Shown: positions 1 to 13,046, counted from the stretch's first letter. The stretch is DNA of 64,000 nt from Dechloromonas denitrificans (GCF_020510685.1 NZ_CP075185.1:3410001-3474000); one strand, 5' to 3'. Notes: a model not told the origin generated them from the sequence alone. A program made the numbers and translations.

Positions 1-1653
1 AGTACTATCAAGGGCATGCGCTACAACGGCGAGGAATATTTCTGGATCAACGATAACCAGACGCCGGCCCGGATGGTCATGCATCCGCTGATGCCGGAGC
101 TCGATGGCCAACCCCTGCTCGACGAGAAGTTCAACTGCGTCACCAGTCTGCGCAGCGGTTCGGATGGGCCGTTTGTCTCTACCGACGGGAAGAAAAACGT
201 TCTGCAAGCAGTCGCCGAAGTGGTGGGACAAACCGGCCACGGCTACGTCACCTATTTATGGCCCAAGGTCCAACCGGGCGGAGGCCTTGCCCAGCAAGGC
301 TTTCCCAAACTTTCCTACGTCAAGGAATTTGCCCCCTGGGGCTGGATCATCGGCTCCGGTATTTATATCGACGACATCGATGCTGCGGTGCGCGCCCGGG
401 CAACCCTCAATCTGTTGCTGCTACTCGGGATGAGTACGGCCTTGCTGCTGCTGACCAGCCTGATCGCGCGCAGCATTACCCGGCCGCTACAAGCTACGAT
501 GCAGACCATGCATGGCATCGCCAAGAGCAATGCCGATCTTGACCAACGGGTGCCGGTCGAGGGACGCAGCGAAATTGCCGAACTGGCCAGCAATTTCAAT
601 CAAATGCTTGATCATATTCAGACCCGTGATCGGGCGCTGCTCAGACACCAGGAAGTCCTCGAGGAAGAAGTATCCAGTCGCACCGCCAGCCTGCGTGAAG
701 CAAATATCAAACTGGATGCCGAACTGAACGAACGCAAACGTCAGGAAACGATATTGCAGGAAAACTTCGAGCACGTCCGAGCCTTGAACAAGCAGCTCGA
801 AGATGCCCAGAACCAGCTCCTGCAATCGGAAAAAATGGCCTCGATTGGCCAGCTGGCGGCTGGCGTCGCCCATGAGATCAACAACCCGATTGGTTTTGTC
901 AGTTCCAATCTGGGGACATTGAAAGAATATATCGACGACTTGCTGGGCATCATCCAGGCCTACGAAAAAGCTGACCCGCTGCTGGCCAGCCAGCCCGAAA
1001 TCAACTCGGTCATTGCCGCCCTGAAGAAGCAAGCCGATCTCGGATTTCTCCGCAAGGACATTGGCGTCTTGCTCGGCGAGTCGCGCCAAGGGATAGAGCG
1101 GGTCACGAAAATTGTTCAGAACCTCAAGGACTTTTCCCGGATAGACAGCTCAGACTGGGCCGCAGTCAATCTCGAGGATGGTCTTGACAACACCTTGGGT
1201 ATCCTCGCGAACGAGATCAAGGGCAAGGCCGATATCGTCAAGGAATATGGCGGGCTGCCACGCGTCGAATGTCTCGGTTCGCAACTGAACCAGGTATTCG
1301 TGATTCTGCTGGGCAACGCCGCCCAGGCGATCGAGTCGCACGGGACGATCACCATCCGCACCGGCTCGACCGAGGCCGATGTCTGGATCGAAATAGCCGA
1401 TACCGGCAAGGGCATTTCGCCGGAAAACATCAAACGGATATTCGATCCCTTCTTCACCACCAAGGCGATTGGCAAGGGCACCGGGCTTGGCCTCTCGCTG
1501 GCTTACAGCATCGTCCAGAAACACCATGGAAAACTCGCGGTGGTCAGCGAAGTCGGCGTCGGCACTTGTTTCCGCATCGAGATTCCCTGCGTTCAGCCGA
1601 ATGCCCGCCCCGGCGTTACCGCCCCCGCTGCCGTCGCCGAGACGATGGCCTGA
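1..1653 (+). CDS. Cache-HAMP sensor histidine kinase (5' truncated by window edge)
   Basis: Membrane sensor kinase. The frame is open to base 1 and reads STIKG before the first Met at 16, so the true start lies outside the window. Numbered from that Met: the end of a periplasmic Cache domain (to about 125, with the FWIND and WGWIIGSGIY segments typical of sCache), one transmembrane helix (about 131-150), HAMP (150-205), a long coiled coil (205-275), HisKA with phospho-acceptor His286 in GVAHEINNP, and a HATPase domain with DTGKGI and GTGLGLSL boxes. It ends in a short Ala/Pro-rich tail. No response regulator follows directly; the next gene is an unrelated dehydrogenase. The ligand cannot be read from the sequence; sCache domains of this type often bind small organic acids. 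Confidence 0.93.
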   Translation, partial: STIKGMRYNGEEYFWINDNQTPARMVMHPLMPELDGQPLLDEKFNCVTSLRSGSDGPFVSTDGKKNVLQAVAEVVGQTGHGYVTYLWPKVQPGGGLAQQGFPKLSYVKEFAPWGWIIGSGIYIDDIDAAVRARATLNLLLLLGMSTALLLLTSLIARSITRPLQATMQTMHGIAKSNADLDQRVPVEGRSEIAELASNFNQMLDHIQTRDRALLRHQEVLEEEVSSRTASLREANIKLDAELNERKRQETILQENFEHVRALNKQLEDAQNQLLQSEKMASIGQLAAGVAHEINNPIGFVSSNLGTLKEYIDDLLGIIQAYEKADPLLASQPEINSVIAALKKQADLGFLRKDIGVLLGESRQGIERVTKIVQNLKDFSRIDSSDWAAVNLEDGLDNTLGILANEIKGKADIVKEYGGLPRVECLGSQLNQVFVILLGNAAQAIESHGTITIRTGSTEADVWIEIADTGKGISPENIKRIFDPFFTTKAIGKGTGLGLSLAYSIVQKHHGKLAVVSEVGVGTCFRIEIPCVQPNARPGVTAPAAVAETMA

Positions 1654-1660
1654 AATAAAC

Positions 1661-1685
1661 GAAGCCGGTTCGACCAACCGGCTTC
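1661..1685 (+). terminator. Hairpin after the histidine kinase
   Basis: Perfect 10-bp inverted repeat GAAGCCGGTT / AACCGGCTTC with a 5-nt loop, 7 bases after the kinase stop. There is no T-tract, so it is a terminator-like or 3'-end stabilising hairpin rather than a clear intrinsic terminator. Confidence 0.5.
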
Positions 1686-1852
1686 TGTGACGAGGCAAAT
1701 GCCTCGCCAACAACCCCCTGCTCCAAATTTGAACAGTTGCTGAAAATATGATCAGCACGGGTTCCCTAGCGAATCCCCGGTCAGTCACAAAGCACATCTC
1801 AAGCCACTGATTTAACGCAATTTTCGCCAAGCCACCCCGCCCTGGCGGCGGC

Positions 1853-1868
1853 TGGCACACGGCGTGCA
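1853..1868 (+). promoter_or_regulatory. Candidate sigma-54 (RpoN) promoter of the aldehyde dehydrogenase
   Basis: TGGCAC-N5-GTGCA, with GG and GC separated by exactly 10 bases, matches the -24/-12 consensus TGGCAC-N5-TTGCA with one mismatch. It lies about 100 bp before the dehydrogenase ATG in a 317-bp gene-free gap (1654-1970). Upstream, GCTGA-N8-TCAGC at 1739-1756 could be an activator site, which is speculative. An AcoR-type enhancer-binding protein is encoded at 25990-27930. Confidence 0.6.
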
Positions 1869-1970
1869 CCTGTACTGGCACGAGTCGCGGCAGGACGAGG
1901 ATTTCAGCAACACGGCCTGCCGCCCTTGAATCGATCGCTCGCAACTCATATCCAGAAACAGGAGACAAAC

Positions 1971-3491
<1,521 letters not shown>

Positions 3492-3532
3492 ACGCGGTAT
3501 CGGCTCCTCTCGCCCGATTGCGGGCAAGTTCA

Positions 3533-3558
3533 GGGGGCGGGAAACCGCCCCCTTTTTT
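3533..3558 (+). terminator. Rho-independent terminator between aldehyde dehydrogenase and DUF779 gene
   Basis: GGGGGCGG, a GAAA loop, CCGCCCCC, then six T's. It sits 41 bases after the dehydrogenase stop and ends 27 bases before the DUF779 start, so the DUF779 gene would be expressed by read-through or from its own promoter. Confidence 0.85.
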
Positions 3559-3585
3559 CCGCACCACCCGTTTGAGGAGATTCAC

Positions 3586-3957
3586 ATGGCAGACCGCGTC
3601 ATCGCCACTCCAGCCGCGCTCGAACTGATCGAGGTCCTTAAGCAGCAATACGGGCCGGCGCTGCTTTTCCATCAGTCGGGCGGCTGTTGCGACAACAGCG
3701 CCGCCAACTGCTACCTGCCCACCGACCTGACCATCGGCCCCTACGACGTCCACCTCGGCGACATCGGCGGCGTCCCTTTCTACATCAGTGCCTCACAGTA
3801 CGAATACTGGAAGCACACCCAACTGATCATCGATGTCATCGCCGGCCAGGGTGGCACCTTCTCGCTCGAAGGTTCGACCGGCAAGGCTTTCCACACCCGC
3901 TCACGGCTCTTCAGCAACGAAGAATGGGCCGAACTGCAGGCCGCCGGCCTCGTCTGA
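3586..3957 (+). CDS. DUF779 family protein
   Basis: Small soluble protein of 123 residues belonging to DUF779. This family is repeatedly found beside AcoD/ExaC-type aldehyde dehydrogenases, as here, and is probably an accessory to aldehyde metabolism; its biochemical role is not established. Notable residues are the paired cysteines in GGCCDNSAANCY, which could bind metal or be redox active. TTTGAGGAG precedes the ATG. A strong terminator separates it from the dehydrogenase. Confidence 0.85.
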   Translation: MADRVIATPAALELIEVLKQQYGPALLFHQSGGCCDNSAANCYLPTDLTIGPYDVHLGDIGGVPFYISASQYEYWKHTQLIIDVIAGQGGTFSLEGSTGKAFHTRSRLFSNEEWAELQAAGLV

Positions 3958-4137
3958 TCGGCCAAGAAAGGATCCCCGGCCGCCAGTCCGGGGATTCCCA
4001 ATAAAACGTCGGGCCCGGGGTCTTGCGGCCCACCAGGACAAACTCGTTCCAGATATCCGGCCCCCTGGAAAAAACACTTGCGGCGTCAAGGTCATAATGC
4101 GAAACTGGCAATAATATTAAATTCGGCAATCTGTTAA

Positions 4138-6294
<2,157 letters not shown>

Positions 6295-6306
6295 AAGAGT
6301 ATTGCC

Positions 6307-8520
6307 ATGAATAGCGACTCCCCGATTTCCCTCGATGACCCGCTGATGGACATCGAAGACGACAGCGAAGCGCTGGTTGAAGAGCGCAGCAGCAGTAGCT
6401 GGAAAATTCTCGTCGTCGATGACGACAAGGATGTGCATACCGCCACCGAACTCGCCCTGCGCGGTCTGAGCATCGAGGGGCGTTCGCTCGAACTGGTCCA
6501 CGCCCACTCCGGGCAGCAGGCCTGCGAACTGGTGGCGGCCGACGACGGGTTCGCCGTCGTGCTGCTCGATGTGGTGATGGAGTCGGAAGATGCCGGCCTG
6601 AAAGTGGTCTACTACGTCCGCGAGAAGCTCAAGCGGAGCGCCTTGCGGATCATCCTGCGCACCGGCCAGCCCGGCTACGCCCCGGAGTTGGAGACGATAC
6701 GCAGCTACGATATCAACGACTACAAGACCAAGTCGGAACTGACCCGGGTCCGGCTATTCACCAGTCTGACCACCGCCATCCGCGCCTACCAGCAGATGCG
6801 GGCCCACGAAGCGATGCGGCGCGGCCTCGAACTGGTGGTCAAGGCCAGCACCGAGCTGACCAAGCTGCATGGCATGAAGATGCTGGCGCAAGGCGTCGTC
6901 AGCCAGCTTTGCGCCTTGCTCAATATCGAGCCGGAAGGCCTGATCTGCGCCCAGGCCGGTCTGGAAAACAGCGACGAGCCGGCCCGCATCATCGCGGCCG
7001 CCGGCCAATTCAGTAGCCAGGTTCCCTGTCCGCTGCATGAACTGCAAGACCCTGCCGTGCAGCAGGCGCTCGAACAATGCCTGAAGGAAAAACGCAGCAT
7101 CTACGAACCCGACCTGCTGCTCTATTTCGCCACCGAAGGGGGGCGCGGGCTGGCCGCCTACGTCCGCATCGCACGCAAGCTGGAAGACCTCGACCGGCAT
7201 TTGCTCGAAGTCTTTTGCGCCAGCATGGCGGTCGGCTTCGAGAACGTGCTGCTCTACGGTCGGCTGGTCGATCAGGCGTTTGTCGATCCGATGCTGCGCA
7301 TCCCCAATCTCAACCGCCTGCTCGAACAACTGGCCGACCCGGAACTGGATCGCGCCGGGTCGACGCTGGCGGTCATCGACATCGATGATTTCTCGATCAT
7401 CAACGACACCTTGAGCCATGAATTTGGCGACGCCATGCTGCACGCCGTGGCCGAGCGGCTGCAGGCGAAATTGCCGCGAAGCGGCATCGCCCGACTGGGT
7501 AGCGACATCTTTGGCGTGCTCGGCCCCGCCAGCGAAGTGCAACCCGAGCATCTGCAGGAAGTCTTCACCGAGGCCTTTCGGGTCATGGGCGAACGCCTGC
7601 GCATCAGCGCAACGATCGGCCTGGTCCGGCTCGGCGACATGCAGCGCAACAGTCCCGAACTGTTGAAGGATGCCCACGTTGCACTGAAGCAGGCGAAAAT
7701 CCGCCAGCGCGGCAGCAGCAGCTATTTTTCGCAGTCGATGGGCCAGGACGCCCGCGAACGCATGCGCCTGCTCAGCGGGCTGCATGAAGCCTTCGAATCG
7801 CACCTGTTCTTTATGGTGTACCAACCCAAGCTGAACCTGGCCGATGGCCGGCCGAGCGGCATGGAAGCCCTGCTCCGCTGGCGTCGGCTGGACGGTCAGT
7901 TGGTGCCGCCCGACCGCTTCATTCCGCTGGCCGAACAATCGGGCATGATGGTCGCCATCGGCACCTTCGTGCTGCGCACCGCCTGCAACAAGCTGGCACG
8001 CCTGCGCGCCGCCGGCCATCTCGGCCTGACCATGGCGATCAACGTCTCGCAAGCCCAACTGCGCGAACCCGATTTCGTCGATGTGCTGCGCAGTGCGCTG
8101 AGCGACGCGGCAGTCCCGCCGGCACAGGTCGAACTCGAAATAACCGAGTCGATGGCCGCCGAAGACCTCGCGCTGATCCAGCAACTGCTCGGCGAGATTG
8201 TCGCCCTCGGCGTCAAGATCGCCATCGATGACTTCGGTACCGGCTTCTCCTCCTTGAGCGTCCTGCGCAAACTGCCGGCGCACCGTCTGAAGATCGACCG
8301 TAGCTTCATCCAGGAAATCGAAAGCGATGACAGCATCGCCCGCATGGTGATCGGCCTCGGGCACAGCCAGGGCATGCAGATCACCGCCGAAGGCGTCGAA
8401 AACGAGGCGCAACGGGAAATACTCTGCCGCCTCGGCTGCGACGAAGGCCAAGGCTGGCTGTTTGCCCGCCCGCTGGAAAAAGAGGCGTTGTCGGCGTGGC
8501 TGGAGCAGCATCAGGCCTAG
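6307..8520 (+). CDS. Response regulator: REC-DUF3369-degenerate GGDEF-EAL (c-di-GMP phosphodiesterase)
   Basis: Output partner of the preceding kinase, 737 residues. An N-terminal receiver domain carries phospho-acceptor Asp88 (VVLLDVVME). A DUF3369 sensor-like domain follows (about 170-320), then a GGDEF domain whose signature has decayed to GSDIF and should not make c-di-GMP. The C-terminal EAL domain keeps the catalytic set: EALLRW, INVS, EITES, DDFGTG, KIDRSF and AEGVEN. It should therefore hydrolyse c-di-GMP, with the GGDEF remnant possibly acting as a GTP-binding regulator. The start has a weak ribosome site but follows the kinase by 12 bases. Confidence 0.92.
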   Translation: MNSDSPISLDDPLMDIEDDSEALVEERSSSSWKILVVDDDKDVHTATELALRGLSIEGRSLELVHAHSGQQACELVAADDGFAVVLLDVVMESEDAGLKVVYYVREKLKRSALRIILRTGQPGYAPELETIRSYDINDYKTKSELTRVRLFTSLTTAIRAYQQMRAHEAMRRGLELVVKASTELTKLHGMKMLAQGVVSQLCALLNIEPEGLICAQAGLENSDEPARIIAAAGQFSSQVPCPLHELQDPAVQQALEQCLKEKRSIYEPDLLLYFATEGGRGLAAYVRIARKLEDLDRHLLEVFCASMAVGFENVLLYGRLVDQAFVDPMLRIPNLNRLLEQLADPELDRAGSTLAVIDIDDFSIINDTLSHEFGDAMLHAVAERLQAKLPRSGIARLGSDIFGVLGPASEVQPEHLQEVFTEAFRVMGERLRISATIGLVRLGDMQRNSPELLKDAHVALKQAKIRQRGSSSYFSQSMGQDARERMRLLSGLHEAFESHLFFMVYQPKLNLADGRPSGMEALLRWRRLDGQLVPPDRFIPLAEQSGMMVAIGTFVLRTACNKLARLRAAGHLGLTMAINVSQAQLREPDFVDVLRSALSDAAVPPAQVELEITESMAAEDLALIQQLLGEIVALGVKIAIDDFGTGFSSLSVLRKLPAHRLKIDRSFIQEIESDDSIARMVIGLGHSQGMQITAEGVENEAQREILCRLGCDEGQGWLFARPLEKEALSAWLEQHQA

Positions 8521-8565
8521 TTTCGTTTGGCAAGCAGTCACCTGGTCAAAACGACCCGATTGAAA

Positions 8566-8593
8566 TTGACGTAAACGTCAACCTCCCTATAGA
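8566..8593 (+). promoter_or_regulatory. Sigma-70 promoter with a palindromic operator over its -35 box
   Basis: TTGACG (8566-8571) and TATAGA (8588-8593) are separated by 16 bp. The -35 box is the left half of a 16-bp palindrome, TTGACGTAAACGTCAA (8566-8581). Palindromes of this TTnACGT..ACGT type resemble my recollection of sites for MerR-family regulators of branched-chain amino acid/acyl-CoA genes (LiuR-like). The identity of the regulator is inference. Confidence 0.6.
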
Positions 8594-8626
8594 GTCGATT
8601 CATAACTCATACACAGGAGACAATTG

Positions 8627-9070
8627 ATGACTCACATCGCCAATCCCGACTTTGCCGCAAATGTCGCCGCCAGCTTCGACAAGCAGAGCGCCATGCACCT
8701 GATTCGCGCCACATTGCCGGTTGTCGAACACGGCCGTACCGAAATTCATGTCCCGCACTGGGATGGCATCGAGCAACAACACGGCTTCGTTCATGGCGGC
8801 GTGGTCGGCATGATTGCCGACTCATCGGCCGGTTACGCCGCAATGACCATGGTTCCGGCAAGCGCCTCGGTGCTGACCGTGGAGTTCAAGATGAACCTGG
8901 TCGCCCCCGCCGACGGCGAAAAGCTGATCGCCCGCGGCCAGGTCGTCCGCTCCGGTCGGACCCTGATCGTCACCAAGGCGGAAGTTTTCGCCGTCAAGGA
9001 TGGCAAAGAGAACCTCTGTGCCCTGATGCAGCAAACGATCATGGTCATGCACGGCAAGGCGGAAAAGTAG
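8627..9070 (+). CDS. PaaI-type hotdog-fold thioesterase
   Basis: Single hotdog domain, 147 residues. The family signature HGGVVGMIADSSAGYAA contains the catalytic Asp region, and the second half ends in the usual beta strands (ALMQQTIMVM). Family members hydrolyse aryl- or medium-chain acyl-CoA thioesters in the cytoplasm. The ATG at 8627 has AGGAG 7 bases upstream; a TTG directly before it is in frame. A palindrome overlapping the -35 box suggests repression by an acyl-CoA-responsive regulator. Natural substrate not determinable. Confidence 0.88.
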   Translation: MTHIANPDFAANVAASFDKQSAMHLIRATLPVVEHGRTEIHVPHWDGIEQQHGFVHGGVVGMIADSSAGYAAMTMVPASASVLTVEFKMNLVAPADGEKLIARGQVVRSGRTLIVTKAEVFAVKDGKENLCALMQQTIMVMHGKAEK

Positions 9071-9072
9071 CC

Positions 9073-9564
9073 TTGGTCTGCCGTGCCGAACCACAGAAGC
9101 CGGACAGGTCGCCGAGGCAGATCAAGGGCAGCTGTCACTGCCGGAATATCAGCTTCACCCTGATCTGCCAGGCGGCCGATAGAGAGATGCCGGCGCGGGC
9201 CTGTACCTGTTCTTTCTGCACCAAGCATGGCGCCGTCTGGGCAACGCTTTCTTCCGCCGCGCTCAAGGTGAGGGTCAAAGAACCGGCGCACCATGCCAAG
9301 TACGCCTTCGCGACAAAGACCGCGCAATTCCATATCTGCAGCCGGTGTGGCGTTGTTCCGCTGGTTACCAGCGACATTGAGGGGCGCGTCTACGCAGCGG
9401 TCAACACCAATACCTTTGACGATGTCGACTCCGTGCAACTGCAGCACGCCTCGGTGAGTTTCGAAGGCGAAAGCGAAGCGGCGCGCCTGGCGCGCCGGAC
9501 GCGGAACTGGATCGCCCATGTCGAATTTTCGGAAGACAGCGACCAGTCTGCGAGCGGGCAGTAG
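9073..9564 (+). CDS. GFA/CENP-V family zinc protein
   Basis: 163 residues with the Gfa-like zinc sites: GSCHCRNISF near the N-terminus, CTCSFCTKHG in the middle, and CSRCGVVPL. The family includes proteins first described as glutathione-dependent formaldehyde-activating enzymes; most members lack a proven reaction. The only start that keeps the first Cys motif and clears the upstream gene is the TTG at 9073, two bases after the thioesterase stop, so the two are probably co-transcribed. Confidence 0.8.
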   Translation: MVCRAEPQKPDRSPRQIKGSCHCRNISFTLICQAADREMPARACTCSFCTKHGAVWATLSSAALKVRVKEPAHHAKYAFATKTAQFHICSRCGVVPLVTSDIEGRVYAAVNTNTFDDVDSVQLQHASVSFEGESEAARLARRTRNWIAHVEFSEDSDQSASGQ

Positions 9565-9590
9565 GCCTACCGCCCGCTCGGCGAAGCTAT

Positions 9591-11606
9591 TCAGAGCTTG
9601 AAGTAGGCGACCTGATCGCGCAATTCGGCGGCCATTCTCTGCAACTGGGCGGCGTTTTCGGCGTTGCTGTGGATGGTTACATTGGTCTCTTCGGTCATCT
9701 GGGCGACCTGCTCGACGCTGCCCGCGATATCGTTGGCGGCGATGGCCTGTTCGCGCGTCGCATCGGCGACTTCGACCGCCCGGCCGCGCGACTGGCCGGC
9801 TTCGTCGGCAATGCTTTCGAGCATGCCGGCCACCTCGTTGACCTTGTTCAGGCCGCTCTGGATTTTTGGCGTCACGGCCTGCATATCCTCGACCGTCAAG
9901 CGCGTATCGTCCTGGATCTGCTTGATCTCGGCGGCAATTTCTTGCGTCGCCTTGGCGGTCCGTTCGGCCAGCTTGCGGACTTCGTCGGCCACCACGGCAA
10001 AGCCGCGCCCGGTTTCGCCGGCCCGCGCCGCTTCGATTGCGGCATTGAGGGCGAGCAGATTGGTCTGGTCGGCAATATCGCGAATCACGTTGGCAATCCC
10101 GCCAACTTCCTCGGAACGGATCAGCAAGCGGCTGACCTGATCGGACGAGGCATGAACGTCATTGGCCATCGACTCGATATCGGCGACCGCCTGGTGAATC
10201 GCCGTCACGCTCTGGTTGGTGAGCGACGAGGTGCGCTCCGAACTCAGTTCGGTATCCTTGGCCAGTTTCGACACTTCGGTGATGCTTACCGTCACCTCTT
10301 CCAGCGCGGCGGCCGACGCTGCCGTCGACTGGGCCTGGCGTTCGGTGGCAATGCTGATTTCGGCCGCCGTCGTCGACATGTTCTGCGAGGCGGTGTTGAT
10401 GGTATCCGCCGCGGCCCGGACGCTACCGATCACCCCGCTGAGCTTTTCCGCCATCTGGTGCATGGCATTCATTACCTTGCCGACCTCGTCCTGGCGCGGT
10501 GTCGCCAGCTTGACCGTCAGATCGCCTTCGGCCACCCGGCGCGAACTGACAACCAGTTCGGCCAGCGGCTTGATCACGATGCGGTTCAGGAAGAAGCTCA
10601 GCACGCCGAGCAGCAAGATGGTCAGCACGACAATCGCCACCAGCATGATGTTCCGGACATGGGTGGCCAGACTGAAAATCTCTTCGGCATAGCTGCCGGA
10701 AACAACGATCCAGTCGAGCTCTTTCAAGTCATTGAAAACCACGATCTTGTCCCGCGCCCGGGTTTCGCCGGACTCCTTGTTGAGCCACGGATAACGCAAG
10801 ACGCCATTGCGCTTCTCGATGATTTCCTTGATGAAGGAACGGCCATCGCCATCCACCGAGCCGATGATGTTCTTTCCTTCCTGCACCGGGTGGATCAACA
10901 ACTCACCGGCCGCCGGACCTTCCTTGGCATTGAGCACGAAGACATAACCCGTCTCGCCCAGCTTGACCTGATGGACAGTCTTCTTCAAATCGGCCAGCGA
11001 ACTCGTGATGTCCGTCCCGACGGAAAACAGGCCAACAACCTCACCCTTGGCATCCTTGATCGGCGAATACTTGGTCATGTAATTGCGGCCAAACAGGTTG
11101 GCCCAGCCGATGTAGGAGTTGCCCGCGCGAATCATCGAATACGCCGGATGCTGCTTGCCCAACGGCGTACCGAGGGCGCGACTGCCATCTTCCTTTTTGA
11201 CCGATGAGGCAATCCGGACAAAGTCATCGCCTTTGCGGGCAAAAACGGTGGCGACATTGCCGTTGCTCAGCTGGGTGAAGCTATCGACTTCCCTGGTATT
11301 ACCGTTCAGCGCCGCCCCGTTCAGCTTGAGTACCGGCGTATCGCCGCTCTCGAGAACATAAGTTCCGGCCAGCGTCGCGGTAAACAGGCGCGACCAATTC
11401 TCGGCCTGCTGGCGCAGCGTGGCATCGGTCTGGGCGATCATGTTGAGAACCAGCTGATTGGTGCTTTTCAGCTTGGCGGTTTCATCGCGTTCATTGATTC
11501 GGCGGGTTTCCGAGTCAAGAAAGAGGGCAAAACAGCCCAATGAAATGACGATAGCCAGCGCAACAATAATGGCAACGCGAAAACGTATGGATTGACGATC
11601 GACCAT
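9591..11606 (-). CDS. Methyl-accepting chemotaxis protein with periplasmic Cache domain
   Basis: Transmembrane chemoreceptor of 671 residues. The chosen start (complement of 11606) has AGGAGGA just upstream; a longer frame to 11660 does not. Order: N-terminal transmembrane helix (about 10-30), a large periplasmic Cache_3/Cache_2-type domain (about 35-310), a second transmembrane helix (about 320-345), HAMP, then the cytoplasmic signalling hairpin with the conserved tip in [17 protein letters not shown]. The motif [17 protein letters not shown] is characteristic of the Cache_3-Cache_2 group. It ends without the C-terminal CheR pentapeptide. Convergent with the GFA gene. Ligand unknown. Confidence 0.93.
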   Translation of the reverse strand: MVDRQSIRFRVAIIVALAIVISLGCFALFLDSETRRINERDETAKLKSTNQLVLNMIAQTDATLRQQAENWSRLFTATLAGTYVLESGDTPVLKLNGAALNGNTREVDSFTQLSNGNVATVFARKGDDFVRIASSVKKEDGSRALGTPLGKQHPAYSMIRAGNSYIGWANLFGRNYMTKYSPIKDAKGEVVGLFSVGTDITSSLADLKKTVHQVKLGETGYVFVLNAKEGPAAGELLIHPVQEGKNIIGSVDGDGRSFIKEIIEKRNGVLRYPWLNKESGETRARDKIVVFNDLKELDWIVVSGSYAEEIFSLATHVRNIMLVAIVVLTILLLGVLSFFLNRIVIKPLAELVVSSRRVAEGDLTVKLATPRQDEVGKVMNAMHQMAEKLSGVIGSVRAAADTINTASQNMSTTAAEISIATERQAQSTAASAAALEEVTVSITEVSKLAKDTELSSERTSSLTNQSVTAIHQAVADIESMANDVHASSDQVSRLLIRSEEVGGIANVIRDIADQTNLLALNAAIEAARAGETGRGFAVVADEVRKLAERTAKATQEIAAEIKQIQDDTRLTVEDMQAVTPKIQSGLNKVNEVAGMLESIADEAGQSRGRAVEVADATREQAIAANDIAGSVEQVAQMTEETNVTIHSNAENAAQLQRMAAELRDQVAYFKL

Positions 11607-11737
11607 GATTCCTCCTGCACGAAGAACACCGAAAACTGCCCGCAACCGGACAAAACGCATATCTATGACCTAAGTAAGATCATATGCGATTTAAGGCAAA
11701 AGTGTCAAATATAATAAATACTTGAGAATTGCCGATC

Positions 11738-11759
11738 ATGGCCGGGTGCAGCCGGCCAT
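11738..11759. terminator. GC-rich hairpin between hicB-like gene and chemoreceptor promoter region
   Basis: ATGGCCGG, a 6-nt loop, CCGGCCAT, an 8-bp perfect stem. It lies about 58 bases beyond the 3' end of the HicB-like gene on the minus strand. No T-run follows in either direction. Confidence 0.35.
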
Positions 11760-11816
11760 CTGTCTAAAACGCCGCCCGGGCGTTGCCCCGGTCGTTGCGC
11801 CGAACGTCTCCGACGA

Positions 11817-12020
11817 CTAAGCCTCCTCGTCGTTCTGCTGTGGCAAAGCCTCGGCGTTCCGCTCGAAGTACAGCTCGATCGCCTCGCGCAGGTTGGCTAC
11901 GGCTTCCTCGTCGGTCGCGCCGTCGCTGGCCACGTCAAGCTCCAGGCAACGGGCGACGAACAGGCCGTCTTCCGGATAAACCTCGTATTTGATTTTGTAG
12001 GGGGTCGGTTCTTCGTTCAT
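11817..12020 (-). CDS. Orphan HicB-like antitoxin-family protein
   Basis: 67-residue protein with the HicB partial RNase-H-like fold: YEVYPEDGLFVARCLELDVASDGATDEEA then a helix LREAIELYFERN. No HicA-like toxin gene fits on either side: only 109 bp separate it from the LysR gene upstream, and the downstream stretch has no HicA motif. It lacks the extra DNA-binding domain of long HicB proteins. Likely a solitary HicB-type protein whose role is unclear. Confidence 0.75.
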   Translation of the reverse strand: MNEEPTPYKIKYEVYPEDGLFVARCLELDVASDGATDEEAVANLREAIELYFERNAEALPQQNDEEA

Positions 12021-12129
12021 GGGGAGTGGTTGGTACCTGACTGAGCACCGGGTAGCTGAAAAACCGGATTATCGTTGAAGGCCAAACCAGCCAGCAAGGC
12101 GTTGCCGCCAAAAGACGCCGATTGATCGC

Positions 12130-13032
12130 CTAGTTGCCCCTCGCCAGCGCCGAGCGCAGCATGTCCATGAACGCCAGGGTGCGCGCCGGCAACAGACGGC
12201 GACCGGGGGTGACGCACCAGATCGTCACGGTGGGCAGCGCCCATTCCGGCAGGACGCGCTTGAGCAGGCCCTGCTCGACCCATTTGACGACGAAGCGATC
12301 GGCCAGGCCGACGATCCCCATCCCATGCGCCGCCAGGTCGCGCTGCAGGCCCGGCGAGTTGGCGGCCAGCGGCCCGTTGGGCAGCCCCTCCCAGTGTTCC
12401 GTGCCGCAGGTCAGACGCCAGGGCACGGCTTCACCGTTGCCGCCGATCAGGCGCAGGCCGACGTGATCGAGCAGTGCGCCGGGCGTCGCCGGCACGCCAT
12501 AGCGCGCCAGGTAGGCCGGGCTGGCGTACAGCCCGTTCTGCAGATCGCAGAGCTTGCGGGCGACCAGCGTGGCATCGTCGGGCAAACGCGTGGCGGCGCG
12601 CACGGCAAGATCGAAACGTTCGGCGAGCAGATCGACCCGGCGCGGCGACAGATCGAGTTCGAGGCGCACTTCCGGGTAGTCGGCGGCGAACTGCAGCAGC
12701 ATCGGCGTCAAATCCAGTTCGCCGAAATCCGGCGGCAGGGAAACCCGCAATACGCCGCGCGGCGTGTCTTGCCGATGCAGCGCCATGGCCGATGCGGCTT
12801 CGGTTTCCTCGAGCAGTCGCTTGGCGTGGTCGAGGATCCGCTCGCCGAACTCGGTGATCGCCAGGCGCCGCGTGCTGCGCGTCAGCAGGCGCTCGCCGAG
12901 TTTTGTCTCGAGCCCGGTGATGCGCCGCGACAGCGTCGATTTCGGCAGGCCGGTGCGCTCGGCGGCGCGCGAAAAGCTGCCCGTCTCGATAACGCGGGCA
13001 AAGAGGATCAGATCGTTGGCATCCAGACTCAT
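12130..13032 (-). CDS. LysR-family transcriptional regulator
   Basis: 300 residues with an N-terminal winged helix (FSRAAERTGLPKSTLSRRITGLE) and a LysR substrate-binding domain of the PBP2 CrgA-like group, which commonly controls quinone or electrophile-responsive reductases. It is divergent from the azoreductase at 13172, its most probable target. The inverted repeat TTCC-N6-GGAA at 13047-13060, 14 bases upstream of its start, is a candidate autoregulatory site. Confidence 0.9.
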   Translation of the reverse strand: MSLDANDLILFARVIETGSFSRAAERTGLPKSTLSRRITGLETKLGERLLTRSTRRLAITEFGERILDHAKRLLEETEAASAMALHRQDTPRGVLRVSLPPDFGELDLTPMLLQFAADYPEVRLELDLSPRRVDLLAERFDLAVRAATRLPDDATLVARKLCDLQNGLYASPAYLARYGVPATPGALLDHVGLRLIGGNGEAVPWRLTCGTEHWEGLPNGPLAANSPGLQRDLAAHGMGIVGLADRFVVKWVEQGLLKRVLPEWALPTVTIWCVTPGRRLLPARTLAFMDMLRSALARGN

Positions 13033-13046
13033 CCGTTATCTCACTA

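Noticed and set aside
11761..11816. Possible hicA remnant after the HicB-like gene
   Set aside because: Reading all frames on the minus strand gives only a short Arg-rich stretch ending in a stop, with no HicA His/Gly motif.
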